From Armatimonadota bacterium (GTDB lineage: Bacteria > Sysuimicrobiota > Sysuimicrobiia > Sysuimicrobiales > Sysuimicrobiaceae), in NCBI GenBank assembly GCA_025060455.1, contig JANXBY010000008.1:19568-83567 (forward strand): a stretch of DNA of 64,000 nt, read 5' to 3'. This document shows positions 42,197-51,857 of the stretch, one piece after another. Made by a program: the position numbers and the translations under genes. How positions within the stretch are numbered: the first letter of the stretch is position 1; each line of letters opens with the position of its first letter. The notes under the pieces are model-generated. The model was given only the letters and a program-made list of their open reading frames with translations. It was not told the DNA's origin and made no database searches.

Positions 42197-43482
42197 CGCG
42201 GTGCGGGCTCCGCGTCCCGCGGGGCCAGCTTCTGTACCCGCAGGCGCGCGATGCGCTGGCCTTCCAGCTCCTCCACGCGGATCGTCACGCCGTCGTAGGT
42301 GATCTGCTCCCCCTGCTGGGGCACGTGCCCCACACGGCTGTACACGAACCCGCCGAGGGTGTCCACCTCGCCCACCGGCAGGTCCAGGCCCAGCCGTTCG
42401 TTGACCTCCTCCAGGTGCATCCGGGCATCCACCAGAGCCGTGTGCTCGTCCAGCATGACCAGGGGTTCCCGCTCCTCCACGTCGTACTCGTCCCGGATCT
42501 CTCCCACGATCTCCTCCAGGACGTCCTCGATGGTCACCAGGCCCGCGGTGCCTCCGTACTCGTCCACCACCACGGCGAGGTGGATCTTGTTCTGCCGCAT
42601 CTCCTGGAACAGCTCGCTTACCTTCTTGGTCTCCGGCACGTAGTAGGCGGGGCGCATGACCTCTTCCGCGGTGACCTGGGCCTGGCCGTCCCGGAGGTAG
42701 CGGAACAGATCCTTGACGTGTACCACGCCCACGATGTGGTCGATGGTTTCCCGGTACACGGGAATCCGGGAGTGCCCTTCCTCCAGGACCAGCTCCACGA
42801 TCTCCGGAAGCTGTGCGTCGTGGCGGACGGCCACCACGTCCACCCTCGGCACCATGATCTCCCGCACCAGGGTTTCCCGGAACTCGAAGATGGAGTGGAT
42901 CATCTCCCGCTCGCCTTCCGCGAGGCCGCCGTTGGCCTCCTCCATGCGGGCCAGCAGGTCCAGGTCCTCCTGCTGGCTCAAGGGAGCGTGCGGCGACACC
43001 CGCAGGCCCAGCGGCCAACCCACTCCACGCGCCACCATCCCCACCAGGGCCACGAGAGGCGCCACGAGCCAGCCGACCACCCGGACGGGCACCGCACACC
43101 ACAGGGCGACCGCGTCCGGCCACCGGACGGCCACCGTCCGCGGGAGCGCCTCCGCCACCACCAGCAGCACCACCGCGGAGGCCGCAAACGCCAGCCACGC
43201 TCCCACGGCGCCCCAGCGGGCCACCAGCTCGCTGGCCAACACCACGGCCGCGCCCACGCTCGCCAGGGCGTGTCCGGCCCGTAGGGTGCTCAGGGTGCGG
43301 GCGGGCACCTCCAGCAGCCGCAGCGCCACTGCCGCCCTCAGCTGCCCTTGCTCGGACAACTGCCGCAACCGCTGGCGGTTGGCCCTCGGGAGCGCGACCT
43401 CAGCGAGGGAAAAGAAGGCAGCCACCCCGGCCAGGACGGCGAAGAGCACAAACCGTCCCAGGCTACTGCCCGTATCTTCCAC
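42193..43482 (-). CDS. Hemolysin/CorC-family protein (DUF21-CBS-CorC_HlyC)
   Basis: The protein of about 429 residues has four hydrophobic segments in a DUF21 domain (residues 8-165), a linker with [27 protein letters not shown] and two CBS motifs near 210-330 ([58 protein letters not shown]). A CorC_HlyC transporter-associated domain completes it ([14 protein letters not shown]). Family members are linked to magnesium or cobalt export. GTG at 43482 has GGAGG 10 bases upstream. Position between dgkA and cdd-era is conserved in many bacteria. Confidence 0.92.
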   Translation of the reverse strand: MEDTGSSLGRFVLFAVLAGVAAFFSLAEVALPRANRQRLRQLSEQGQLRAAVALRLLEVPARTLSTLRAGHALASVGAAVVLASELVARWGAVGAWLAFAASAVVLLVVAEALPRTVAVRWPDAVALWCAVPVRVVGWLVAPLVALVGMVARGVGWPLGLRVSPHAPLSQQEDLDLLARMEEANGGLAEGEREMIHSIFEFRETLVREIMVPRVDVVAVRHDAQLPEIVELVLEEGHSRIPVYRETIDHIVGVVHVKDLFRYLRDGQAQVTAEEVMRPAYYVPETKKVSELFQEMRQNKIHLAVVVDEYGGTAGLVTIEDVLEEIVGEIRDEYDVEEREPLVMLDEHTALVDARMHLEEVNERLGLDLPVGEVDTLGGFVYSRVGHVPQQGEQITYDGVTIRVEELEGQRIARLRVQKLAPRDAEPAPR

Positions 43483-43552
43483 GGAAGGCGTTCCTCCTAA
43501 GGACACCCACCTTTGTACGCGGTGGGGGCGGGGCGCTCCGCCGGCCAGCATT

Positions 43553-44038
43553 CTACCACGGCTCCGGACGCCTGCTCAACCGAAGACGTCCGGCGCCCAA
43601 AGCGCGCCAGGTGGCTGCCGCGGCTGCCGCGAGCGCCCCCACGCCGGCTACCGCGACCTTGACCCATGCCCCGTGCAACCCCGCCCGCGCCAGTAGGGGC
43701 GGGCCCAGCACCACGGCGCCCACCCCGGCTGCCGCGGCCGCGGCCACCACCACCGCCGCCGCGCTCACATCCTTCACCCGGCCGGCCACCTCCGACCGGT
43801 GCGGCCAGAGCCCGTCCACCAGGAGTTCCACCGCGGTGTTCGCCAACTCCAGGGCCAGCACCAGACCGCAGGCCAAGAACAGCACCGCCACCTCCACCGC
43901 GGAGGCGTCCACCCACAGGGCGGCGGCCAGCACCGCGGCCGCAACCGCGCACTGCAACCGAAAGTTCCGCTGCGTCCGCCACGCGTGGGTGAGCCCCAAA
44001 CCGGCGGCCCGGAACGCTTCGCCCACCGTGCGGTTCAC
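43553..44038 (-). CDS. dgkA: Diacylglycerol/undecaprenol kinase family protein
   Basis: This is a membrane kinase of the DgkA fold, 161 residues, with three or more hydrophobic helices. The family signature ELANTAVELLVDGLWPHRSEVAGRVKDVSAAAVVV near 61-95 holds the catalytic Glu and metal-binding residues. In Gram-positive types the substrate is undecaprenol, recycling the cell-wall carrier lipid. Here the extra C-terminal helix (RAGLHGAWVKVAVAGVGALAAAAAATW) is unusual. GTG at 44038 overlaps the ybeY stop as GTGA. Confidence 0.9.
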   Translation of the reverse strand: MNRTVGEAFRAAGLGLTHAWRTQRNFRLQCAVAAAVLAAALWVDASAVEVAVLFLACGLVLALELANTAVELLVDGLWPHRSEVAGRVKDVSAAAVVVAAAAAAGVGAVVLGPPLLARAGLHGAWVKVAVAGVGALAAAAAATWRALGAGRLRLSRRPEPW

Positions 44039-44508
44039 CGCCGCGTCCCCTGTTGGGCCCACGCGCGCAGCAGCCGCCGCTGCGCGGCCCACATGGCCCG
44101 GCGGCCAGGCGGTGTGTGGTCCTCGTAGCCCAGAAGGTGCAGGGTCCCATGGATGGCCAGGAGCGCCACCTCCCGTGCCAGGGAGTGGCGGGCTCGGCGG
44201 GCCTGTCGGGCCGCCTGCTCCACGGAGATCACCACGTCGCCCAACATCCCCCCCTGGCCGTTCTGGGGGAACGCCAGAACGTCCGTGGTACGCTCCTCGC
44301 CGCGGTACGTCCGGTTCAGGGAGCGCACGGTGGCGTCGTCGGCCAGCAGCACGCTCACCTCCACGGGGCCGGTAACTCCCTGGTCCCTGAGGGTGAGCCG
44401 TACCGCGCGGCGCGCGGCCCGTGCCAGGTCACGGGCCCGCACGGGGCCTCTGGCCCGGTACAGGGAACGTACCGAGACGGCGCTGCCTGCGGCGGCGGTG
44501 CGCCTCAA
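44035..44508 (-). CDS. ybeY: Endoribonuclease YbeY
   Basis: YbeY is a zinc-dependent single-strand endoribonuclease in 16S 3'-end maturation and quality control. The 157-residue protein has LNRTYRGEERTTDVLAFPQ near 64-82 and the zinc motif HGTLHLLGYEDH near 119-130 with three histidines. The TTG at 44508 has GGAGG exactly 6 bases upstream, which gives an 80-base overlap with the pgpH 3' end. GTG at 44442 would shorten the overlap but has a poorer site. The ybeY-dgkA-hlyC-cdd-era order is classical. Confidence 0.94.
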   Translation of the reverse strand: MRRTAAAGSAVSVRSLYRARGPVRARDLARAARRAVRLTLRDQGVTGPVEVSVLLADDATVRSLNRTYRGEERTTDVLAFPQNGQGGMLGDVVISVEQAARQARRARHSLAREVALLAIHGTLHLLGYEDHTPPGRRAMWAAQRRLLRAWAQQGTRR

Positions 44509-46519
44509 GGCTGACCTCCGGGTACTCCAGGCGCGGGTGGAACATGGACACCAGCAGCCGTGTGAACACCTGGGTGATCCGCTCCAGATCTCGGAAGGTG
44601 AGGTCGCACTCGTCCAGCTGGCCGTCCTCCAGCCGTTCGTGCACGATGCGTCGCACCAAGTCCCGGATCCGCTCGGGGGTGGGGTTCTGGACGGATCGGG
44701 CTGCCGCCTCCACGCTGTCCGCCAGCATCACGATGGCGGCTTCCCGGGTCTGCGGCTTCGGGCCCTCGTAGCGGAAGGCCTCCGGGTCCACGGGCCCCTG
44801 CTGCTGCTCCACCGCCCGGTGGTAGAAGTAGGCCATCAGGCTGGTCCCGTGGTGCTGGGCGATAAAGTCCGCCACCGCCTTCGGGAGTCGGTACTGGCGC
44901 GCCAGCTCGAGCCCGTCCCGCACGTGGGCCGCCACCGCCAGCGCGCTCAGGGTGGGCGTCATGCGGTCATGGGGGTTCTGCCCGCCCACCTGGTTTTCCA
45001 CGAAGAAGCCCGGCCGCCGCAGCTTGCCGACATCGTGGTAGTAGGTGCCCACGCGGGCCAGAAGCGGGTCGGCTCCCACGGCCTCCGCCGCCGCCTCCGC
45101 CAGGTTGGCCACCACCACGGTGTGGTGGTACGTCCCGGGCGCCTCCAGCTGCAGGCGGCGCAACAGCGGGTGGCTGGGGTTGCTCAGCTCCAGCAGCTTG
45201 ATGGGCGTGACCAGCCCGAACGCGTCCTCCAGGTACGGCAGGGCGCCCGTAGCCAACACCCCGCACAGCACGCCACCCGCCACCCCCACCCCGGCGTTCA
45301 GCACCGCGTCCCCGAGGGGTGTGGCGGCCAGCAGGTCCGCCCCCAGGGACACAGCCGCGTTGGCCGCGCCCACGAACAGCCCCGCGTAGGCTAGGTCCGT
45401 CCGGCGCTGGATGCGGCGGACGCTGAAGGTGGCCACCACCGCGCCCGCGTACGCCACCGCCACCAAGCGCAGATCCTGGGTACCCAAACTCCCCGCCAGC
45501 ACTGCCAGCACCCCGGCGGCGAACACGGCAAGGCGGGGGTTGAGTAGCACCGCCAGCAGCATGGCCACCGCCGCGGTCGGAACCAGGAGCGGGTGCAAGG
45601 TGGAGGCCACGAGCCGCGTGCCTGCCGCCCCCAGCCACACTAGGAGGACCGCCAGGGATAGCAGTTTGGAGCTAGACCACACCTCCGGCTGGAAACGGCT
45701 GAGGTAAGCCCCCAAGGTGGCCACCACGAAGGAGACCAGCAGGACCGTGCCCGCGATCTTGTCCCACGGCCACGGACCCGAGGCCAGCCCCAGGGCCCGC
45801 AGCTTGCGCATCTGCTCTGCGGTGACCACCTCGCCGCGGCGCACCACCACCTCGTCCTTCAGCACCCTCACACGCACCGGCTCCACCCCGGCCCGGGCCG
45901 CTTCCCGGGCCCTGCGGGTCTGCGACTCGTCCACCACCAGGTTGGGCCGTAGGGCGCGGTCCGCCAACCACCGGGCGAAGGGCAGGGCCTGGCCCCGGAC
46001 CCCCTTTTCCCGCAGCACCGGGTCCAGCTGCCGCCGAGCGCCGTCGAGATCCTCCGGCCTCAACGGCCTGTCCATGAGGCGGTACGCGGCCGAAACTGCC
46101 GCCTCCCCGGCGCTCACCAGCTGCGCCCGGTCCAGCTGCAGGGCCGCCTGTAGGGCGTCCCCCTGCAGGCCCAGCCGCTGTAGCCGCTGCCGGCGGGCTT
46201 CGCGCATGAGCGCCCGGTCCGCCCGCACCGCAAGCACCGCCTCCAGCAGACCCCGGGCCTCACGCTCTGCCCGCTCCAGGGCGTCGGGGACCGTCCGGTA
46301 CACCACGGGTACTGCCGCGGCCACCTCGTCCCTCACCGCCTGTGTGCGCTCCCAGTCCACGAACTCGACCGTCCGGGGGGCCACCACGTCCTGGGGGCTC
46401 ACGGCTCCCACGTGAAGGGGAACTGAGGGGGTGAAGTACGGTAAACAGCCCACCACGGCGAGAGCCACCGCGAGGGCGAGCAGCAAACCGGCGGGCTGCC
46501 ACCGTTCTGGGATCCGCAC
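44429..46519 (-). CDS. 7TM-HD family c-di-AMP phosphodiesterase (PgpH-like)
   Basis: This 696-residue membrane protein has an N-terminal TM, an extracellular 7TMR-HDED domain to about 250, about seven membrane helices (250-430) and a cytoplasmic HD domain. The HD metal ligands appear in GTYHHTVVVANLAEAAA near 465-481, YYHDVGKLRRPGFFVENQ near 498-515, and later HVRDGLELA and HHGTSLMAYFY. PgpH enzymes hydrolyse cyclic di-AMP to pApA. GTG at 46519 lies 22 bases after argR. Linkage to ybeY is common; linkage to the arginine genes is not. Confidence 0.92.
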   Translation of the reverse strand: MRIPERWQPAGLLLALAVALAVVGCLPYFTPSVPLHVGAVSPQDVVAPRTVEFVDWERTQAVRDEVAAAVPVVYRTVPDALERAEREARGLLEAVLAVRADRALMREARRQRLQRLGLQGDALQAALQLDRAQLVSAGEAAVSAAYRLMDRPLRPEDLDGARRQLDPVLREKGVRGQALPFARWLADRALRPNLVVDESQTRRAREAARAGVEPVRVRVLKDEVVVRRGEVVTAEQMRKLRALGLASGPWPWDKIAGTVLLVSFVVATLGAYLSRFQPEVWSSSKLLSLAVLLVWLGAAGTRLVASTLHPLLVPTAAVAMLLAVLLNPRLAVFAAGVLAVLAGSLGTQDLRLVAVAYAGAVVATFSVRRIQRRTDLAYAGLFVGAANAAVSLGADLLAATPLGDAVLNAGVGVAGGVLCGVLATGALPYLEDAFGLVTPIKLLELSNPSHPLLRRLQLEAPGTYHHTVVVANLAEAAAEAVGADPLLARVGTYYHDVGKLRRPGFFVENQVGGQNPHDRMTPTLSALAVAAHVRDGLELARQYRLPKAVADFIAQHHGTSLMAYFYHRAVEQQQGPVDPEAFRYEGPKPQTREAAIVMLADSVEAAARSVQNPTPERIRDLVRRIVHERLEDGQLDECDLTFRDLERITQVFTRLLVSMFHPRLEYPEVSLEAHRRRRQRRLGTFPVPGQRPRAGP

Positions 46520-46541
46520 CCGGTGCGCCTCCGTTGCCCCG

Positions 46542-47006
46542 CTATTCTAACAGCCGGCCCAGGGCGCGCACGACCGCGTCGCGATCCTGGGCGCGGCGCA
46601 CCACCACCAGGATGGTGTCGTCACCCGCCACGGTGCCCGCCACCTCCGGCATGCGGGCCTCGTCGATGGCCGCGGCCACGGCGTTGGCCCTCCCCGCCAG
46701 GGTCTTGACCAGCACCAGCCCCTCTCCCCAGTCCACCCCGGTCACGAACTCCCGGAACGCCGCCTGCAGCTTCGCCCGCGCGCCCGGGGCCACCGCCTCC
46801 CTCAGGCCCTGGGGCGGCGCGTAGCGGTACCCGCCCTGGGGTTCGGGGACCTTGACGAGGCCCAGCCGCTTGACGTCGCGGGAAACCGTGGCCTGTGTGA
46901 CCCGCAACCCCCTCTCGCGCAGGGCACGCACCAGTTCCTCCTGGGTCTGCACCGGCTGCGAGGCAACGATCTCCAGGATCAGGTGCTCGCGCTGGGCGCG
47001 ATTCAT
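46542..47006 (-). CDS. argR: Arginine repressor ArgR/AhrC
   Basis: ArgR is a hexameric arginine-dependent regulator of arginine synthesis and breakdown. The 154-residue protein has an N-terminal winged helix (QREHLILEIV, TQEELVRALRERGLRVTQATVSRDVKRL) and a C-terminal oligomerisation domain with EVAGTVAGDDTILVV near 125-139, including the acidic Asp pair that contacts arginine. ATG at 47006 overlaps the argH stop as ATGA, so the repressor is co-translated with the pathway it probably controls. Confidence 0.95.
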   Translation of the reverse strand: MNRAQREHLILEIVASQPVQTQEELVRALRERGLRVTQATVSRDVKRLGLVKVPEPQGGYRYAPPQGLREAVAPGARAKLQAAFREFVTGVDWGEGLVLVKTLAGRANAVAAAIDEARMPEVAGTVAGDDTILVVVRRAQDRDAVVRALGRLLE

Positions 47007-48472
47007 AAGCCCTGGAGGAGTCGCCCCTCCCGGTAGGCGACGTAGATGGGCGGCTCTGCAGCGGCGGCCAGCCACGCCCGGGTCGTCTCCACCTCCCGGC
47101 GGGCGGCTTCCAGCTGTTCGGTGACCCGCTCGGGGGCCGGCCCTCCGAGGGACCGGCGCGCCCGGGCGGCGTCTTCCGGGTGCAGGGCGTGGTACACGTC
47201 TCGCTCCGCCGCGGGACAGCAGCGTTGCAGCACGTCCAGGGGCAGCTCCCACAGCTCGCAGCCCCGGGCCTCCGCCTCCCGCACCGCCTGCCCGGCCTGT
47301 TCGTGCGCGGTCCGGAACGGCACTCCGCGCCTGACGAGGTAGTCTGCCAGGTCGGTGGCGGTCAGGTAGCCGCCGTGGAGCGCCTGCCGCATGCGGTCGG
47401 TCCGGTACCGGACCCCTGAAGCCAGGACCCGGGCCGCCTCTAGGCACCCTGCGGCGGTGTCCAGCGCATCGAACAGCATCTCCTTGTCTTCCTGCAGGTC
47501 GCTGTTGTACGCGAGCGGCATCCCCTTCAGAACCGTCAGCAGGCCGGACAGGGCCGCCACCCCCCGGGCCGCCTTGCCGCGGATCAGCTCTGCCACCTCC
47601 GGGTTCTTCTTCTGCGGCATGAGGCTCGAGCCCTTGGCCACGGTGTCCAGGAGCTCCACGAAGCCGAACTCCGAGGAGCTCCACAGCACCACCTCCTCCG
47701 CCCACCGCGAGAGGTGCACGAGGAGCACTGCGGCGCCGAACGCCGCCTCCAGGACGTAGTCCCGGTCAGCCACCGCGTGCAGGCTGTTGGGGGACACCAC
47801 CGAAAAGCCCAGCCACCAGGCGGTCCGCTCGGGACGGATGGGCAGGCTGGTTCCGGCCAGCGCTCCGGCCCCCAGCACGGACACCCCCGCGTGGTGGTGC
47901 GCCGCCTGCAGCCGGCGGGCGTCCGCGTTCAGCGCCCAGACGTGCGCCATCAGGTGGTGGGCCAGGCTAACTGGCTGCGCTCGCTGCAGGTGGGTGTACC
48001 CCGGCATCCACGCCTCCAGGTGTGCGGACGCCTGCTCCACCCACACCTCCTGCAACCCCACCACCTTTGTGACCAGCTCCCGTAGGCGGTCCCGCACGTA
48101 CAGGCGCAGGGCGGTGGACACCTGATCGTTGCGGCTGCGGGCGGTGTGCAGCCGGCCCGCGGCGTCTCCCACCCGCTCCCGCAGCACCCGCTCGATCCAG
48201 GTGTGGACGTCCTCGTCCTCGCCGTGGGCCGCCAACCGCCCCTCCTCCACGTCCTGCAGGATGCCCGCGAGCCCTAGCAGCACCGCGCGGGCGTCCTCCG
48301 CGGCCAGGATGCCGGCCTCCGCCAGCATCCGCGCGTGGGCCAGGCTGCCCACCAAGTCGTGCCGGACCAGCCGCCGGTCGAAGGGGAAGGAAGCGGTGAA
48401 GCGGTGCAGGGCGCGGTCCAGCTCCGCGCCGAACCGGCCGCCCCACAGTCTTGCGGGCCTGTGGTCCTCCAT
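47003..48472 (-). CDS. argH: Argininosuccinate lyase
   Basis: ArgH splits argininosuccinate into arginine and fumarate, the last biosynthetic step. The 489-residue protein of the fumarase/aspartase superfamily has LWGGRF near 8-13, HTWIERVLRERVGDAAGRLHTARSRNDQVST near 90-120 with the catalytic region, LQRAQPVSLAHHLMAH near 157-172 and the signature GSSLMPQKKNPEVAELIRGK near 280-299. ATG at 48472 lies 8 bases after argG. Confidence 0.96.
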   Translation of the reverse strand: MEDHRPARLWGGRFGAELDRALHRFTASFPFDRRLVRHDLVGSLAHARMLAEAGILAAEDARAVLLGLAGILQDVEEGRLAAHGEDEDVHTWIERVLRERVGDAAGRLHTARSRNDQVSTALRLYVRDRLRELVTKVVGLQEVWVEQASAHLEAWMPGYTHLQRAQPVSLAHHLMAHVWALNADARRLQAAHHHAGVSVLGAGALAGTSLPIRPERTAWWLGFSVVSPNSLHAVADRDYVLEAAFGAAVLLVHLSRWAEEVVLWSSSEFGFVELLDTVAKGSSLMPQKKNPEVAELIRGKAARGVAALSGLLTVLKGMPLAYNSDLQEDKEMLFDALDTAAGCLEAARVLASGVRYRTDRMRQALHGGYLTATDLADYLVRRGVPFRTAHEQAGQAVREAEARGCELWELPLDVLQRCCPAAERDVYHALHPEDAARARRSLGGPAPERVTEQLEAARREVETTRAWLAAAAEPPIYVAYREGRLLQGL

Positions 48473-48480
48473 GCGCGCGG

Positions 48481-49716
48481 TTACGACACCTGCTCTTCCA
48501 CCTTCAGGTCCCGGACCTCCGGGTGGACGCCGGTGAACACCCGCGTGGGAAGCCCGAACAGGTGAATAAACCCCTCCGCGTCCTTCTGGTCGTACGCCGC
48601 GTCCTCCCCGAAGGTGGCCAGGTCGTGGCGGTACAAGGAGTACGGGGAAGATCGCGCCACGGCCACGCAGGAGCCCTTGAACAGCTTCACGGTGACCGTG
48701 CCTGTCACCCACCGGTGGGAGACCTCCAGGAAGCCGTCCAGCGCCGCCCGCAGGGGCGAGTACCACTGCCCGTAGTACACCAGCTGCGCGTAGCGGGGGC
48801 TGATGAGCTCCTTGAAGTGCAGGGTGTCCCGGTCGAGGGTGAGCGCCTCCAGATCCTTCAAGGCGGTGAGGAGGACGGTCCCCGCCGGGGTTTCGTACAC
48901 CCCCCGGCTCTTCATGCCCACCAGCCGGTTCTCCACCACGTCCACCCGACCTACCCCGTGGGCGCCGGCCACCGCGTTCAGAGACTCGATGAGGGAGGCA
49001 GGGCTCATCCTCGCCCCGTCCAGGGACACCGGAAAACCGGACTCAAACCCCACCTCCACGTACTGCGGCACGTCGGGGGCGTCCGCGGGGTCCACGGTGA
49101 GCTGGAACATGTCCGGCGGCGCCATGGCCGCGGGGTCCTCCAGGACCCCGCCCTCGTAGGAGGTGTGCCACAGGTTCTGGTCGATGCTGTAGGGCTTTTC
49201 CGGGGTCGCGCTCACGGGGATGCCGTGGCGGCGGGCGTAGGCGATCTCGTCCTCCCTGCTGCGCAGCTCCCACTCCCGCCACGGTGCGATCACCCGCAGG
49301 TGCGGGGCCAGGGCCTGGTAGGCCAGCTCGAACCGCACCTGGTCGTTGCCCTTGCCGGTGCAGCCGTGGGCCAGGGCGTCACAGCCCGTGCGCAGCGCCA
49401 CCTCCACCTGCACCTTGGCGATCAAGGGCCGCGCCAGGGCCGTGCCCAGGAGGTACCGGCCCTCGTACACCGCGCCCGCCCGCAGGGCGGGGAAGATGTA
49501 GTCCCGGGCGAAGGTCTCCCGGACGTCCACCACGTAGCAGCTGCTCGCGCCGCTGGCCAGCGCCTTCTGGCGGACGGCCTCGAAGTCCTCCAGCTGCCCC
49601 ACGTTGGCCACCACGGCCACCACCTCGCAGCCGTAACGCTCCCGCAGCCACGGCACCATCACCGAGGTGTCCAGGCCGCCGGAGTACGCCAGAGCCACCT
49701 TCCGGACTTTGGCCAC
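48481..49716 (-). CDS. argG: Argininosuccinate synthase
   Basis: ArgG joins citrulline and aspartate using ATP. The 411-residue protein has the pyrophosphatase loop AYSGGLDTSV near 10-19, the second signature GCTGKGNDQVRFELAY near 118-133 and YSIDQNLWHTSYEGGVLEDP near 185-204. GTG at 49716 has GGAGG about 9 bases upstream, 6 bases after argD. A matching ornithine carbamoyltransferase (argF) gene is not in this otherwise complete cluster. Confidence 0.96.
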   Translation of the reverse strand: MAKVRKVALAYSGGLDTSVMVPWLRERYGCEVVAVVANVGQLEDFEAVRQKALASGASSCYVVDVRETFARDYIFPALRAGAVYEGRYLLGTALARPLIAKVQVEVALRTGCDALAHGCTGKGNDQVRFELAYQALAPHLRVIAPWREWELRSREDEIAYARRHGIPVSATPEKPYSIDQNLWHTSYEGGVLEDPAAMAPPDMFQLTVDPADAPDVPQYVEVGFESGFPVSLDGARMSPASLIESLNAVAGAHGVGRVDVVENRLVGMKSRGVYETPAGTVLLTALKDLEALTLDRDTLHFKELISPRYAQLVYYGQWYSPLRAALDGFLEVSHRWVTGTVTVKLFKGSCVAVARSSPYSLYRHDLATFGEDAAYDQKDAEGFIHLFGLPTRVFTGVHPEVRDLKVEEQVS

Positions 49717-49722
49717 GCCCGC

Positions 49723-50964
49723 TCACCTCCTCTCGTGGGGATGTCCCACCCCACCCGCGGCCGCCGGATCGCCGACGGCTCCCAGGGCCTGCTCGAGGAT
49801 CTCCACCGCCTGGTCCACCTCCTCCGCGGACACCACCAGGGGCGGGCACAGCCGTAGGGTGCGAGGCCGCACCGCATTCACCAGGAGTCCCCGCTCCCGA
49901 CAGGCAGCCTCTACCATCCCCGCGTCCACCTCCAGGTCCACCGCCACCAGCAGCCCCACCCCGCGCACCTCCCTCACGGAGGGATGCCGCTCCGCCAGCG
50001 ACCTCAGCTGGGCCTGCAACCGATCACCCACCCGGGCCGCGTGGTCTACCAGCCCTTCGGCCTCCAGGGTTTCCAGCACCGCGCACACCGCGGCGGCGGC
50101 CAGGGCGTTGCCGCCAAAGGTGGAGCCGTGGTCGCCCGGCGCGAAGGCGGCCGCCACATCCTCCCGCGCCAGCACCGCGCCCACCGGCACCCCACCGCCC
50201 AGCCCCTTGGCGAGGGTCACCACGTCCGGCTGGAGGCCGTAGCGCTGGAACGCAAACCACGCCCCCGTGCGGCCGACCCCTGTCTGCACCTCGTCCAGCA
50301 TGAACAGGATCCCCTCCTGCCGGCACAGGTCCTGCAGCCCCCGCAGGTAGTCCGGGTCCGCGGGGATGACCCCGCCTTCACCCTGCACGGGCTCCATGAG
50401 CACCGCACAGGTAAGAGGCCCCACGGCCGCCTGCGCGGCGGCCAGGTCGTTGTAGGGGACGAAGCGGAAGCCCTCCGGCAGCGGATCAAAACCTTGCTGG
50501 TAGCGCGGGTTGCCGGTGGCCGCCACGGTGGCCAGGGTGCGGCCGTGGAAGCTGTTGTGGGCCACCACGATCTCGTACGCCTGAGGGCTTCTGTGCGCCT
50601 TGGCCCACTTGCGGGCCAGCTTGATGGCGGCCTCGTTGGCCTCGGCCCCGCTGTTGCAGAAAAACACCCGGTCCAGGCCCGACCGCTCCGCCAGCAGCCG
50701 CGCGGCCTTGGCCTGCTCGGGGATGTGGTACAGGTTGGACACGTGCACGTACCGGGCCACCTGCTCGCACACCGCCCGCACCAGGACGGGGTGCCCGTGG
50801 CCCAGGCTGGTCACCGCGATCCCCGCCACGAAGTCCAGGTACTCGCGCCCGTCCAGATCCCACAGCCGCGCCCCCTGCCCGCGAACGAACGCCACCGCTG
50901 CCCGCCGGTAGTTGCGGAACAGGTAACGGTCCGACCACTCGAGGACGGTTTGGGTGTCCATCAT
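49723..50964 (-). CDS. argD: Acetylornithine aminotransferase
   Basis: ArgD transaminates N-acetylglutamate semialdehyde (and often succinyl-diaminopimelate steps in lysine synthesis). The 413-residue class III aminotransferase has FCNSGAEANEAAIKLAR near 100-116, NSFHGRTLATVAATG near 131-145, MLDEVQTGVGRTG near 218-230 and the PLP lysine in TLAKGLGGGVPVGAVLA near 246-262, and ends with the family's STFGGNALAAAAV. ATG at 50964 overlaps the argB stop as ATGA; ATG at 50961 is equally close to GGAGG. Confidence 0.96.
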   Translation of the reverse strand: MMDTQTVLEWSDRYLFRNYRRAAVAFVRGQGARLWDLDGREYLDFVAGIAVTSLGHGHPVLVRAVCEQVARYVHVSNLYHIPEQAKAARLLAERSGLDRVFFCNSGAEANEAAIKLARKWAKAHRSPQAYEIVVAHNSFHGRTLATVAATGNPRYQQGFDPLPEGFRFVPYNDLAAAQAAVGPLTCAVLMEPVQGEGGVIPADPDYLRGLQDLCRQEGILFMLDEVQTGVGRTGAWFAFQRYGLQPDVVTLAKGLGGGVPVGAVLAREDVAAAFAPGDHGSTFGGNALAAAAVCAVLETLEAEGLVDHAARVGDRLQAQLRSLAERHPSVREVRGVGLLVAVDLEVDAGMVEAACRERGLLVNAVRPRTLRLCPPLVVSAEEVDQAVEILEQALGAVGDPAAAGGVGHPHERR

Positions 50965-51842
50965 GCCTCCGGCTCTCGCTTGCGGATCATGGTGCCGATT
51001 CCCGTATCGGTGAACAGCTCCACCAGCAGCCCGTGGGGCACTTCCCCGCCGATGATGTGCGCACTGGGCACCCCTCCCTCCAACGCCGCCAGGCAGGCTT
51101 CGACCTTCGGGATCATGCCCCGGGACACCACGCCTTCGGTGATGAGGGTGCGCGCGGCTTCCGGGGTGAGCTCGGATAGAAGCTCCCGCCCCTGCGCGGT
51201 CTCCCGGTAGATCCCCTCCACGTCCGTGAGCACGATGAGCTTGTCGGCCCGCAACGCCACCGCCAGGGCTGCCGCCGCGCTGTCCGCGTTCAGGTTGTAG
51301 CTCACACCGTCCGGCCCCAGCCCCAGGGAAGCCACCACGGGCAGGTAGCCCGCGTCCAGCAGCACTTCCAGCACCCGGGGGTCCACCTGGGCCACCTCGC
51401 CCACCAGGCCCAGGTCCACGCCGGGTGCGTGCTTGCGTGCCCGCAGCAACCCCGCGTCCTTCCCGGACAGGCCCACCGCCCGGCCCCCGGCCCGGTGGAT
51501 GAGGGTCACCAGGTGTTTGTTCACCCGCCCCGCGAGCACCATCTCCACGACCTCCATGGTTTCCTCGTCGGTGACCCGCAGGCCGTTCACGAACCGGGTG
51601 GTCTTGCCCAGCCGGTCCAGCAGCCGGGTGATCTCCGGGCCTCCTCCGTGCACCAGCACTGGCCGCACGCCCGCCTGCTGCAGGAGCACCAGGTCCTGGG
51701 GAAGGGTGCCCAGGGACGGGGCCTCCAGCACGCTCCCGCCGAACTTCACCACCACCGTGCGGCCCTTCCAGGCGGCCACGTAGCGCAGGGCCTCCGCCAG
51801 GGAGCGACCCAGGTGGTGTGCGGGGGTTGCCAAAATCCTCAC
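50961..51842 (-). CDS. argB: Acetylglutamate kinase
   Basis: ArgB phosphorylates N-acetylglutamate. The 293-residue amino-acid kinase has VVVKFGGSVLE near 30-40, VLVHGGGPEITRLLDRLGK near 62-80, VNGLRVTDEETMEVVEMVLAG near 84-104, GLSGKDAGLL near 123-132 and SYNLNADSAAAALAVAL near 172-188. An N-terminal helix (RILATPAHHLGRSLAEALRYV) like that of arginine-inhibited hexameric enzymes is present, so feedback inhibition by arginine is likely. GTG at 51842, 15 bases after argJ. Confidence 0.96.
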   Translation of the reverse strand: MRILATPAHHLGRSLAEALRYVAAWKGRTVVVKFGGSVLEAPSLGTLPQDLVLLQQAGVRPVLVHGGGPEITRLLDRLGKTTRFVNGLRVTDEETMEVVEMVLAGRVNKHLVTLIHRAGGRAVGLSGKDAGLLRARKHAPGVDLGLVGEVAQVDPRVLEVLLDAGYLPVVASLGLGPDGVSYNLNADSAAAALAVALRADKLIVLTDVEGIYRETAQGRELLSELTPEAARTLITEGVVSRGMIPKVEACLAALEGGVPSAHIIGGEVPHGLLVELFTDTGIGTMIRKREPEA

Positions 51843-51857
51843 CGCTCCCTTCTCCCC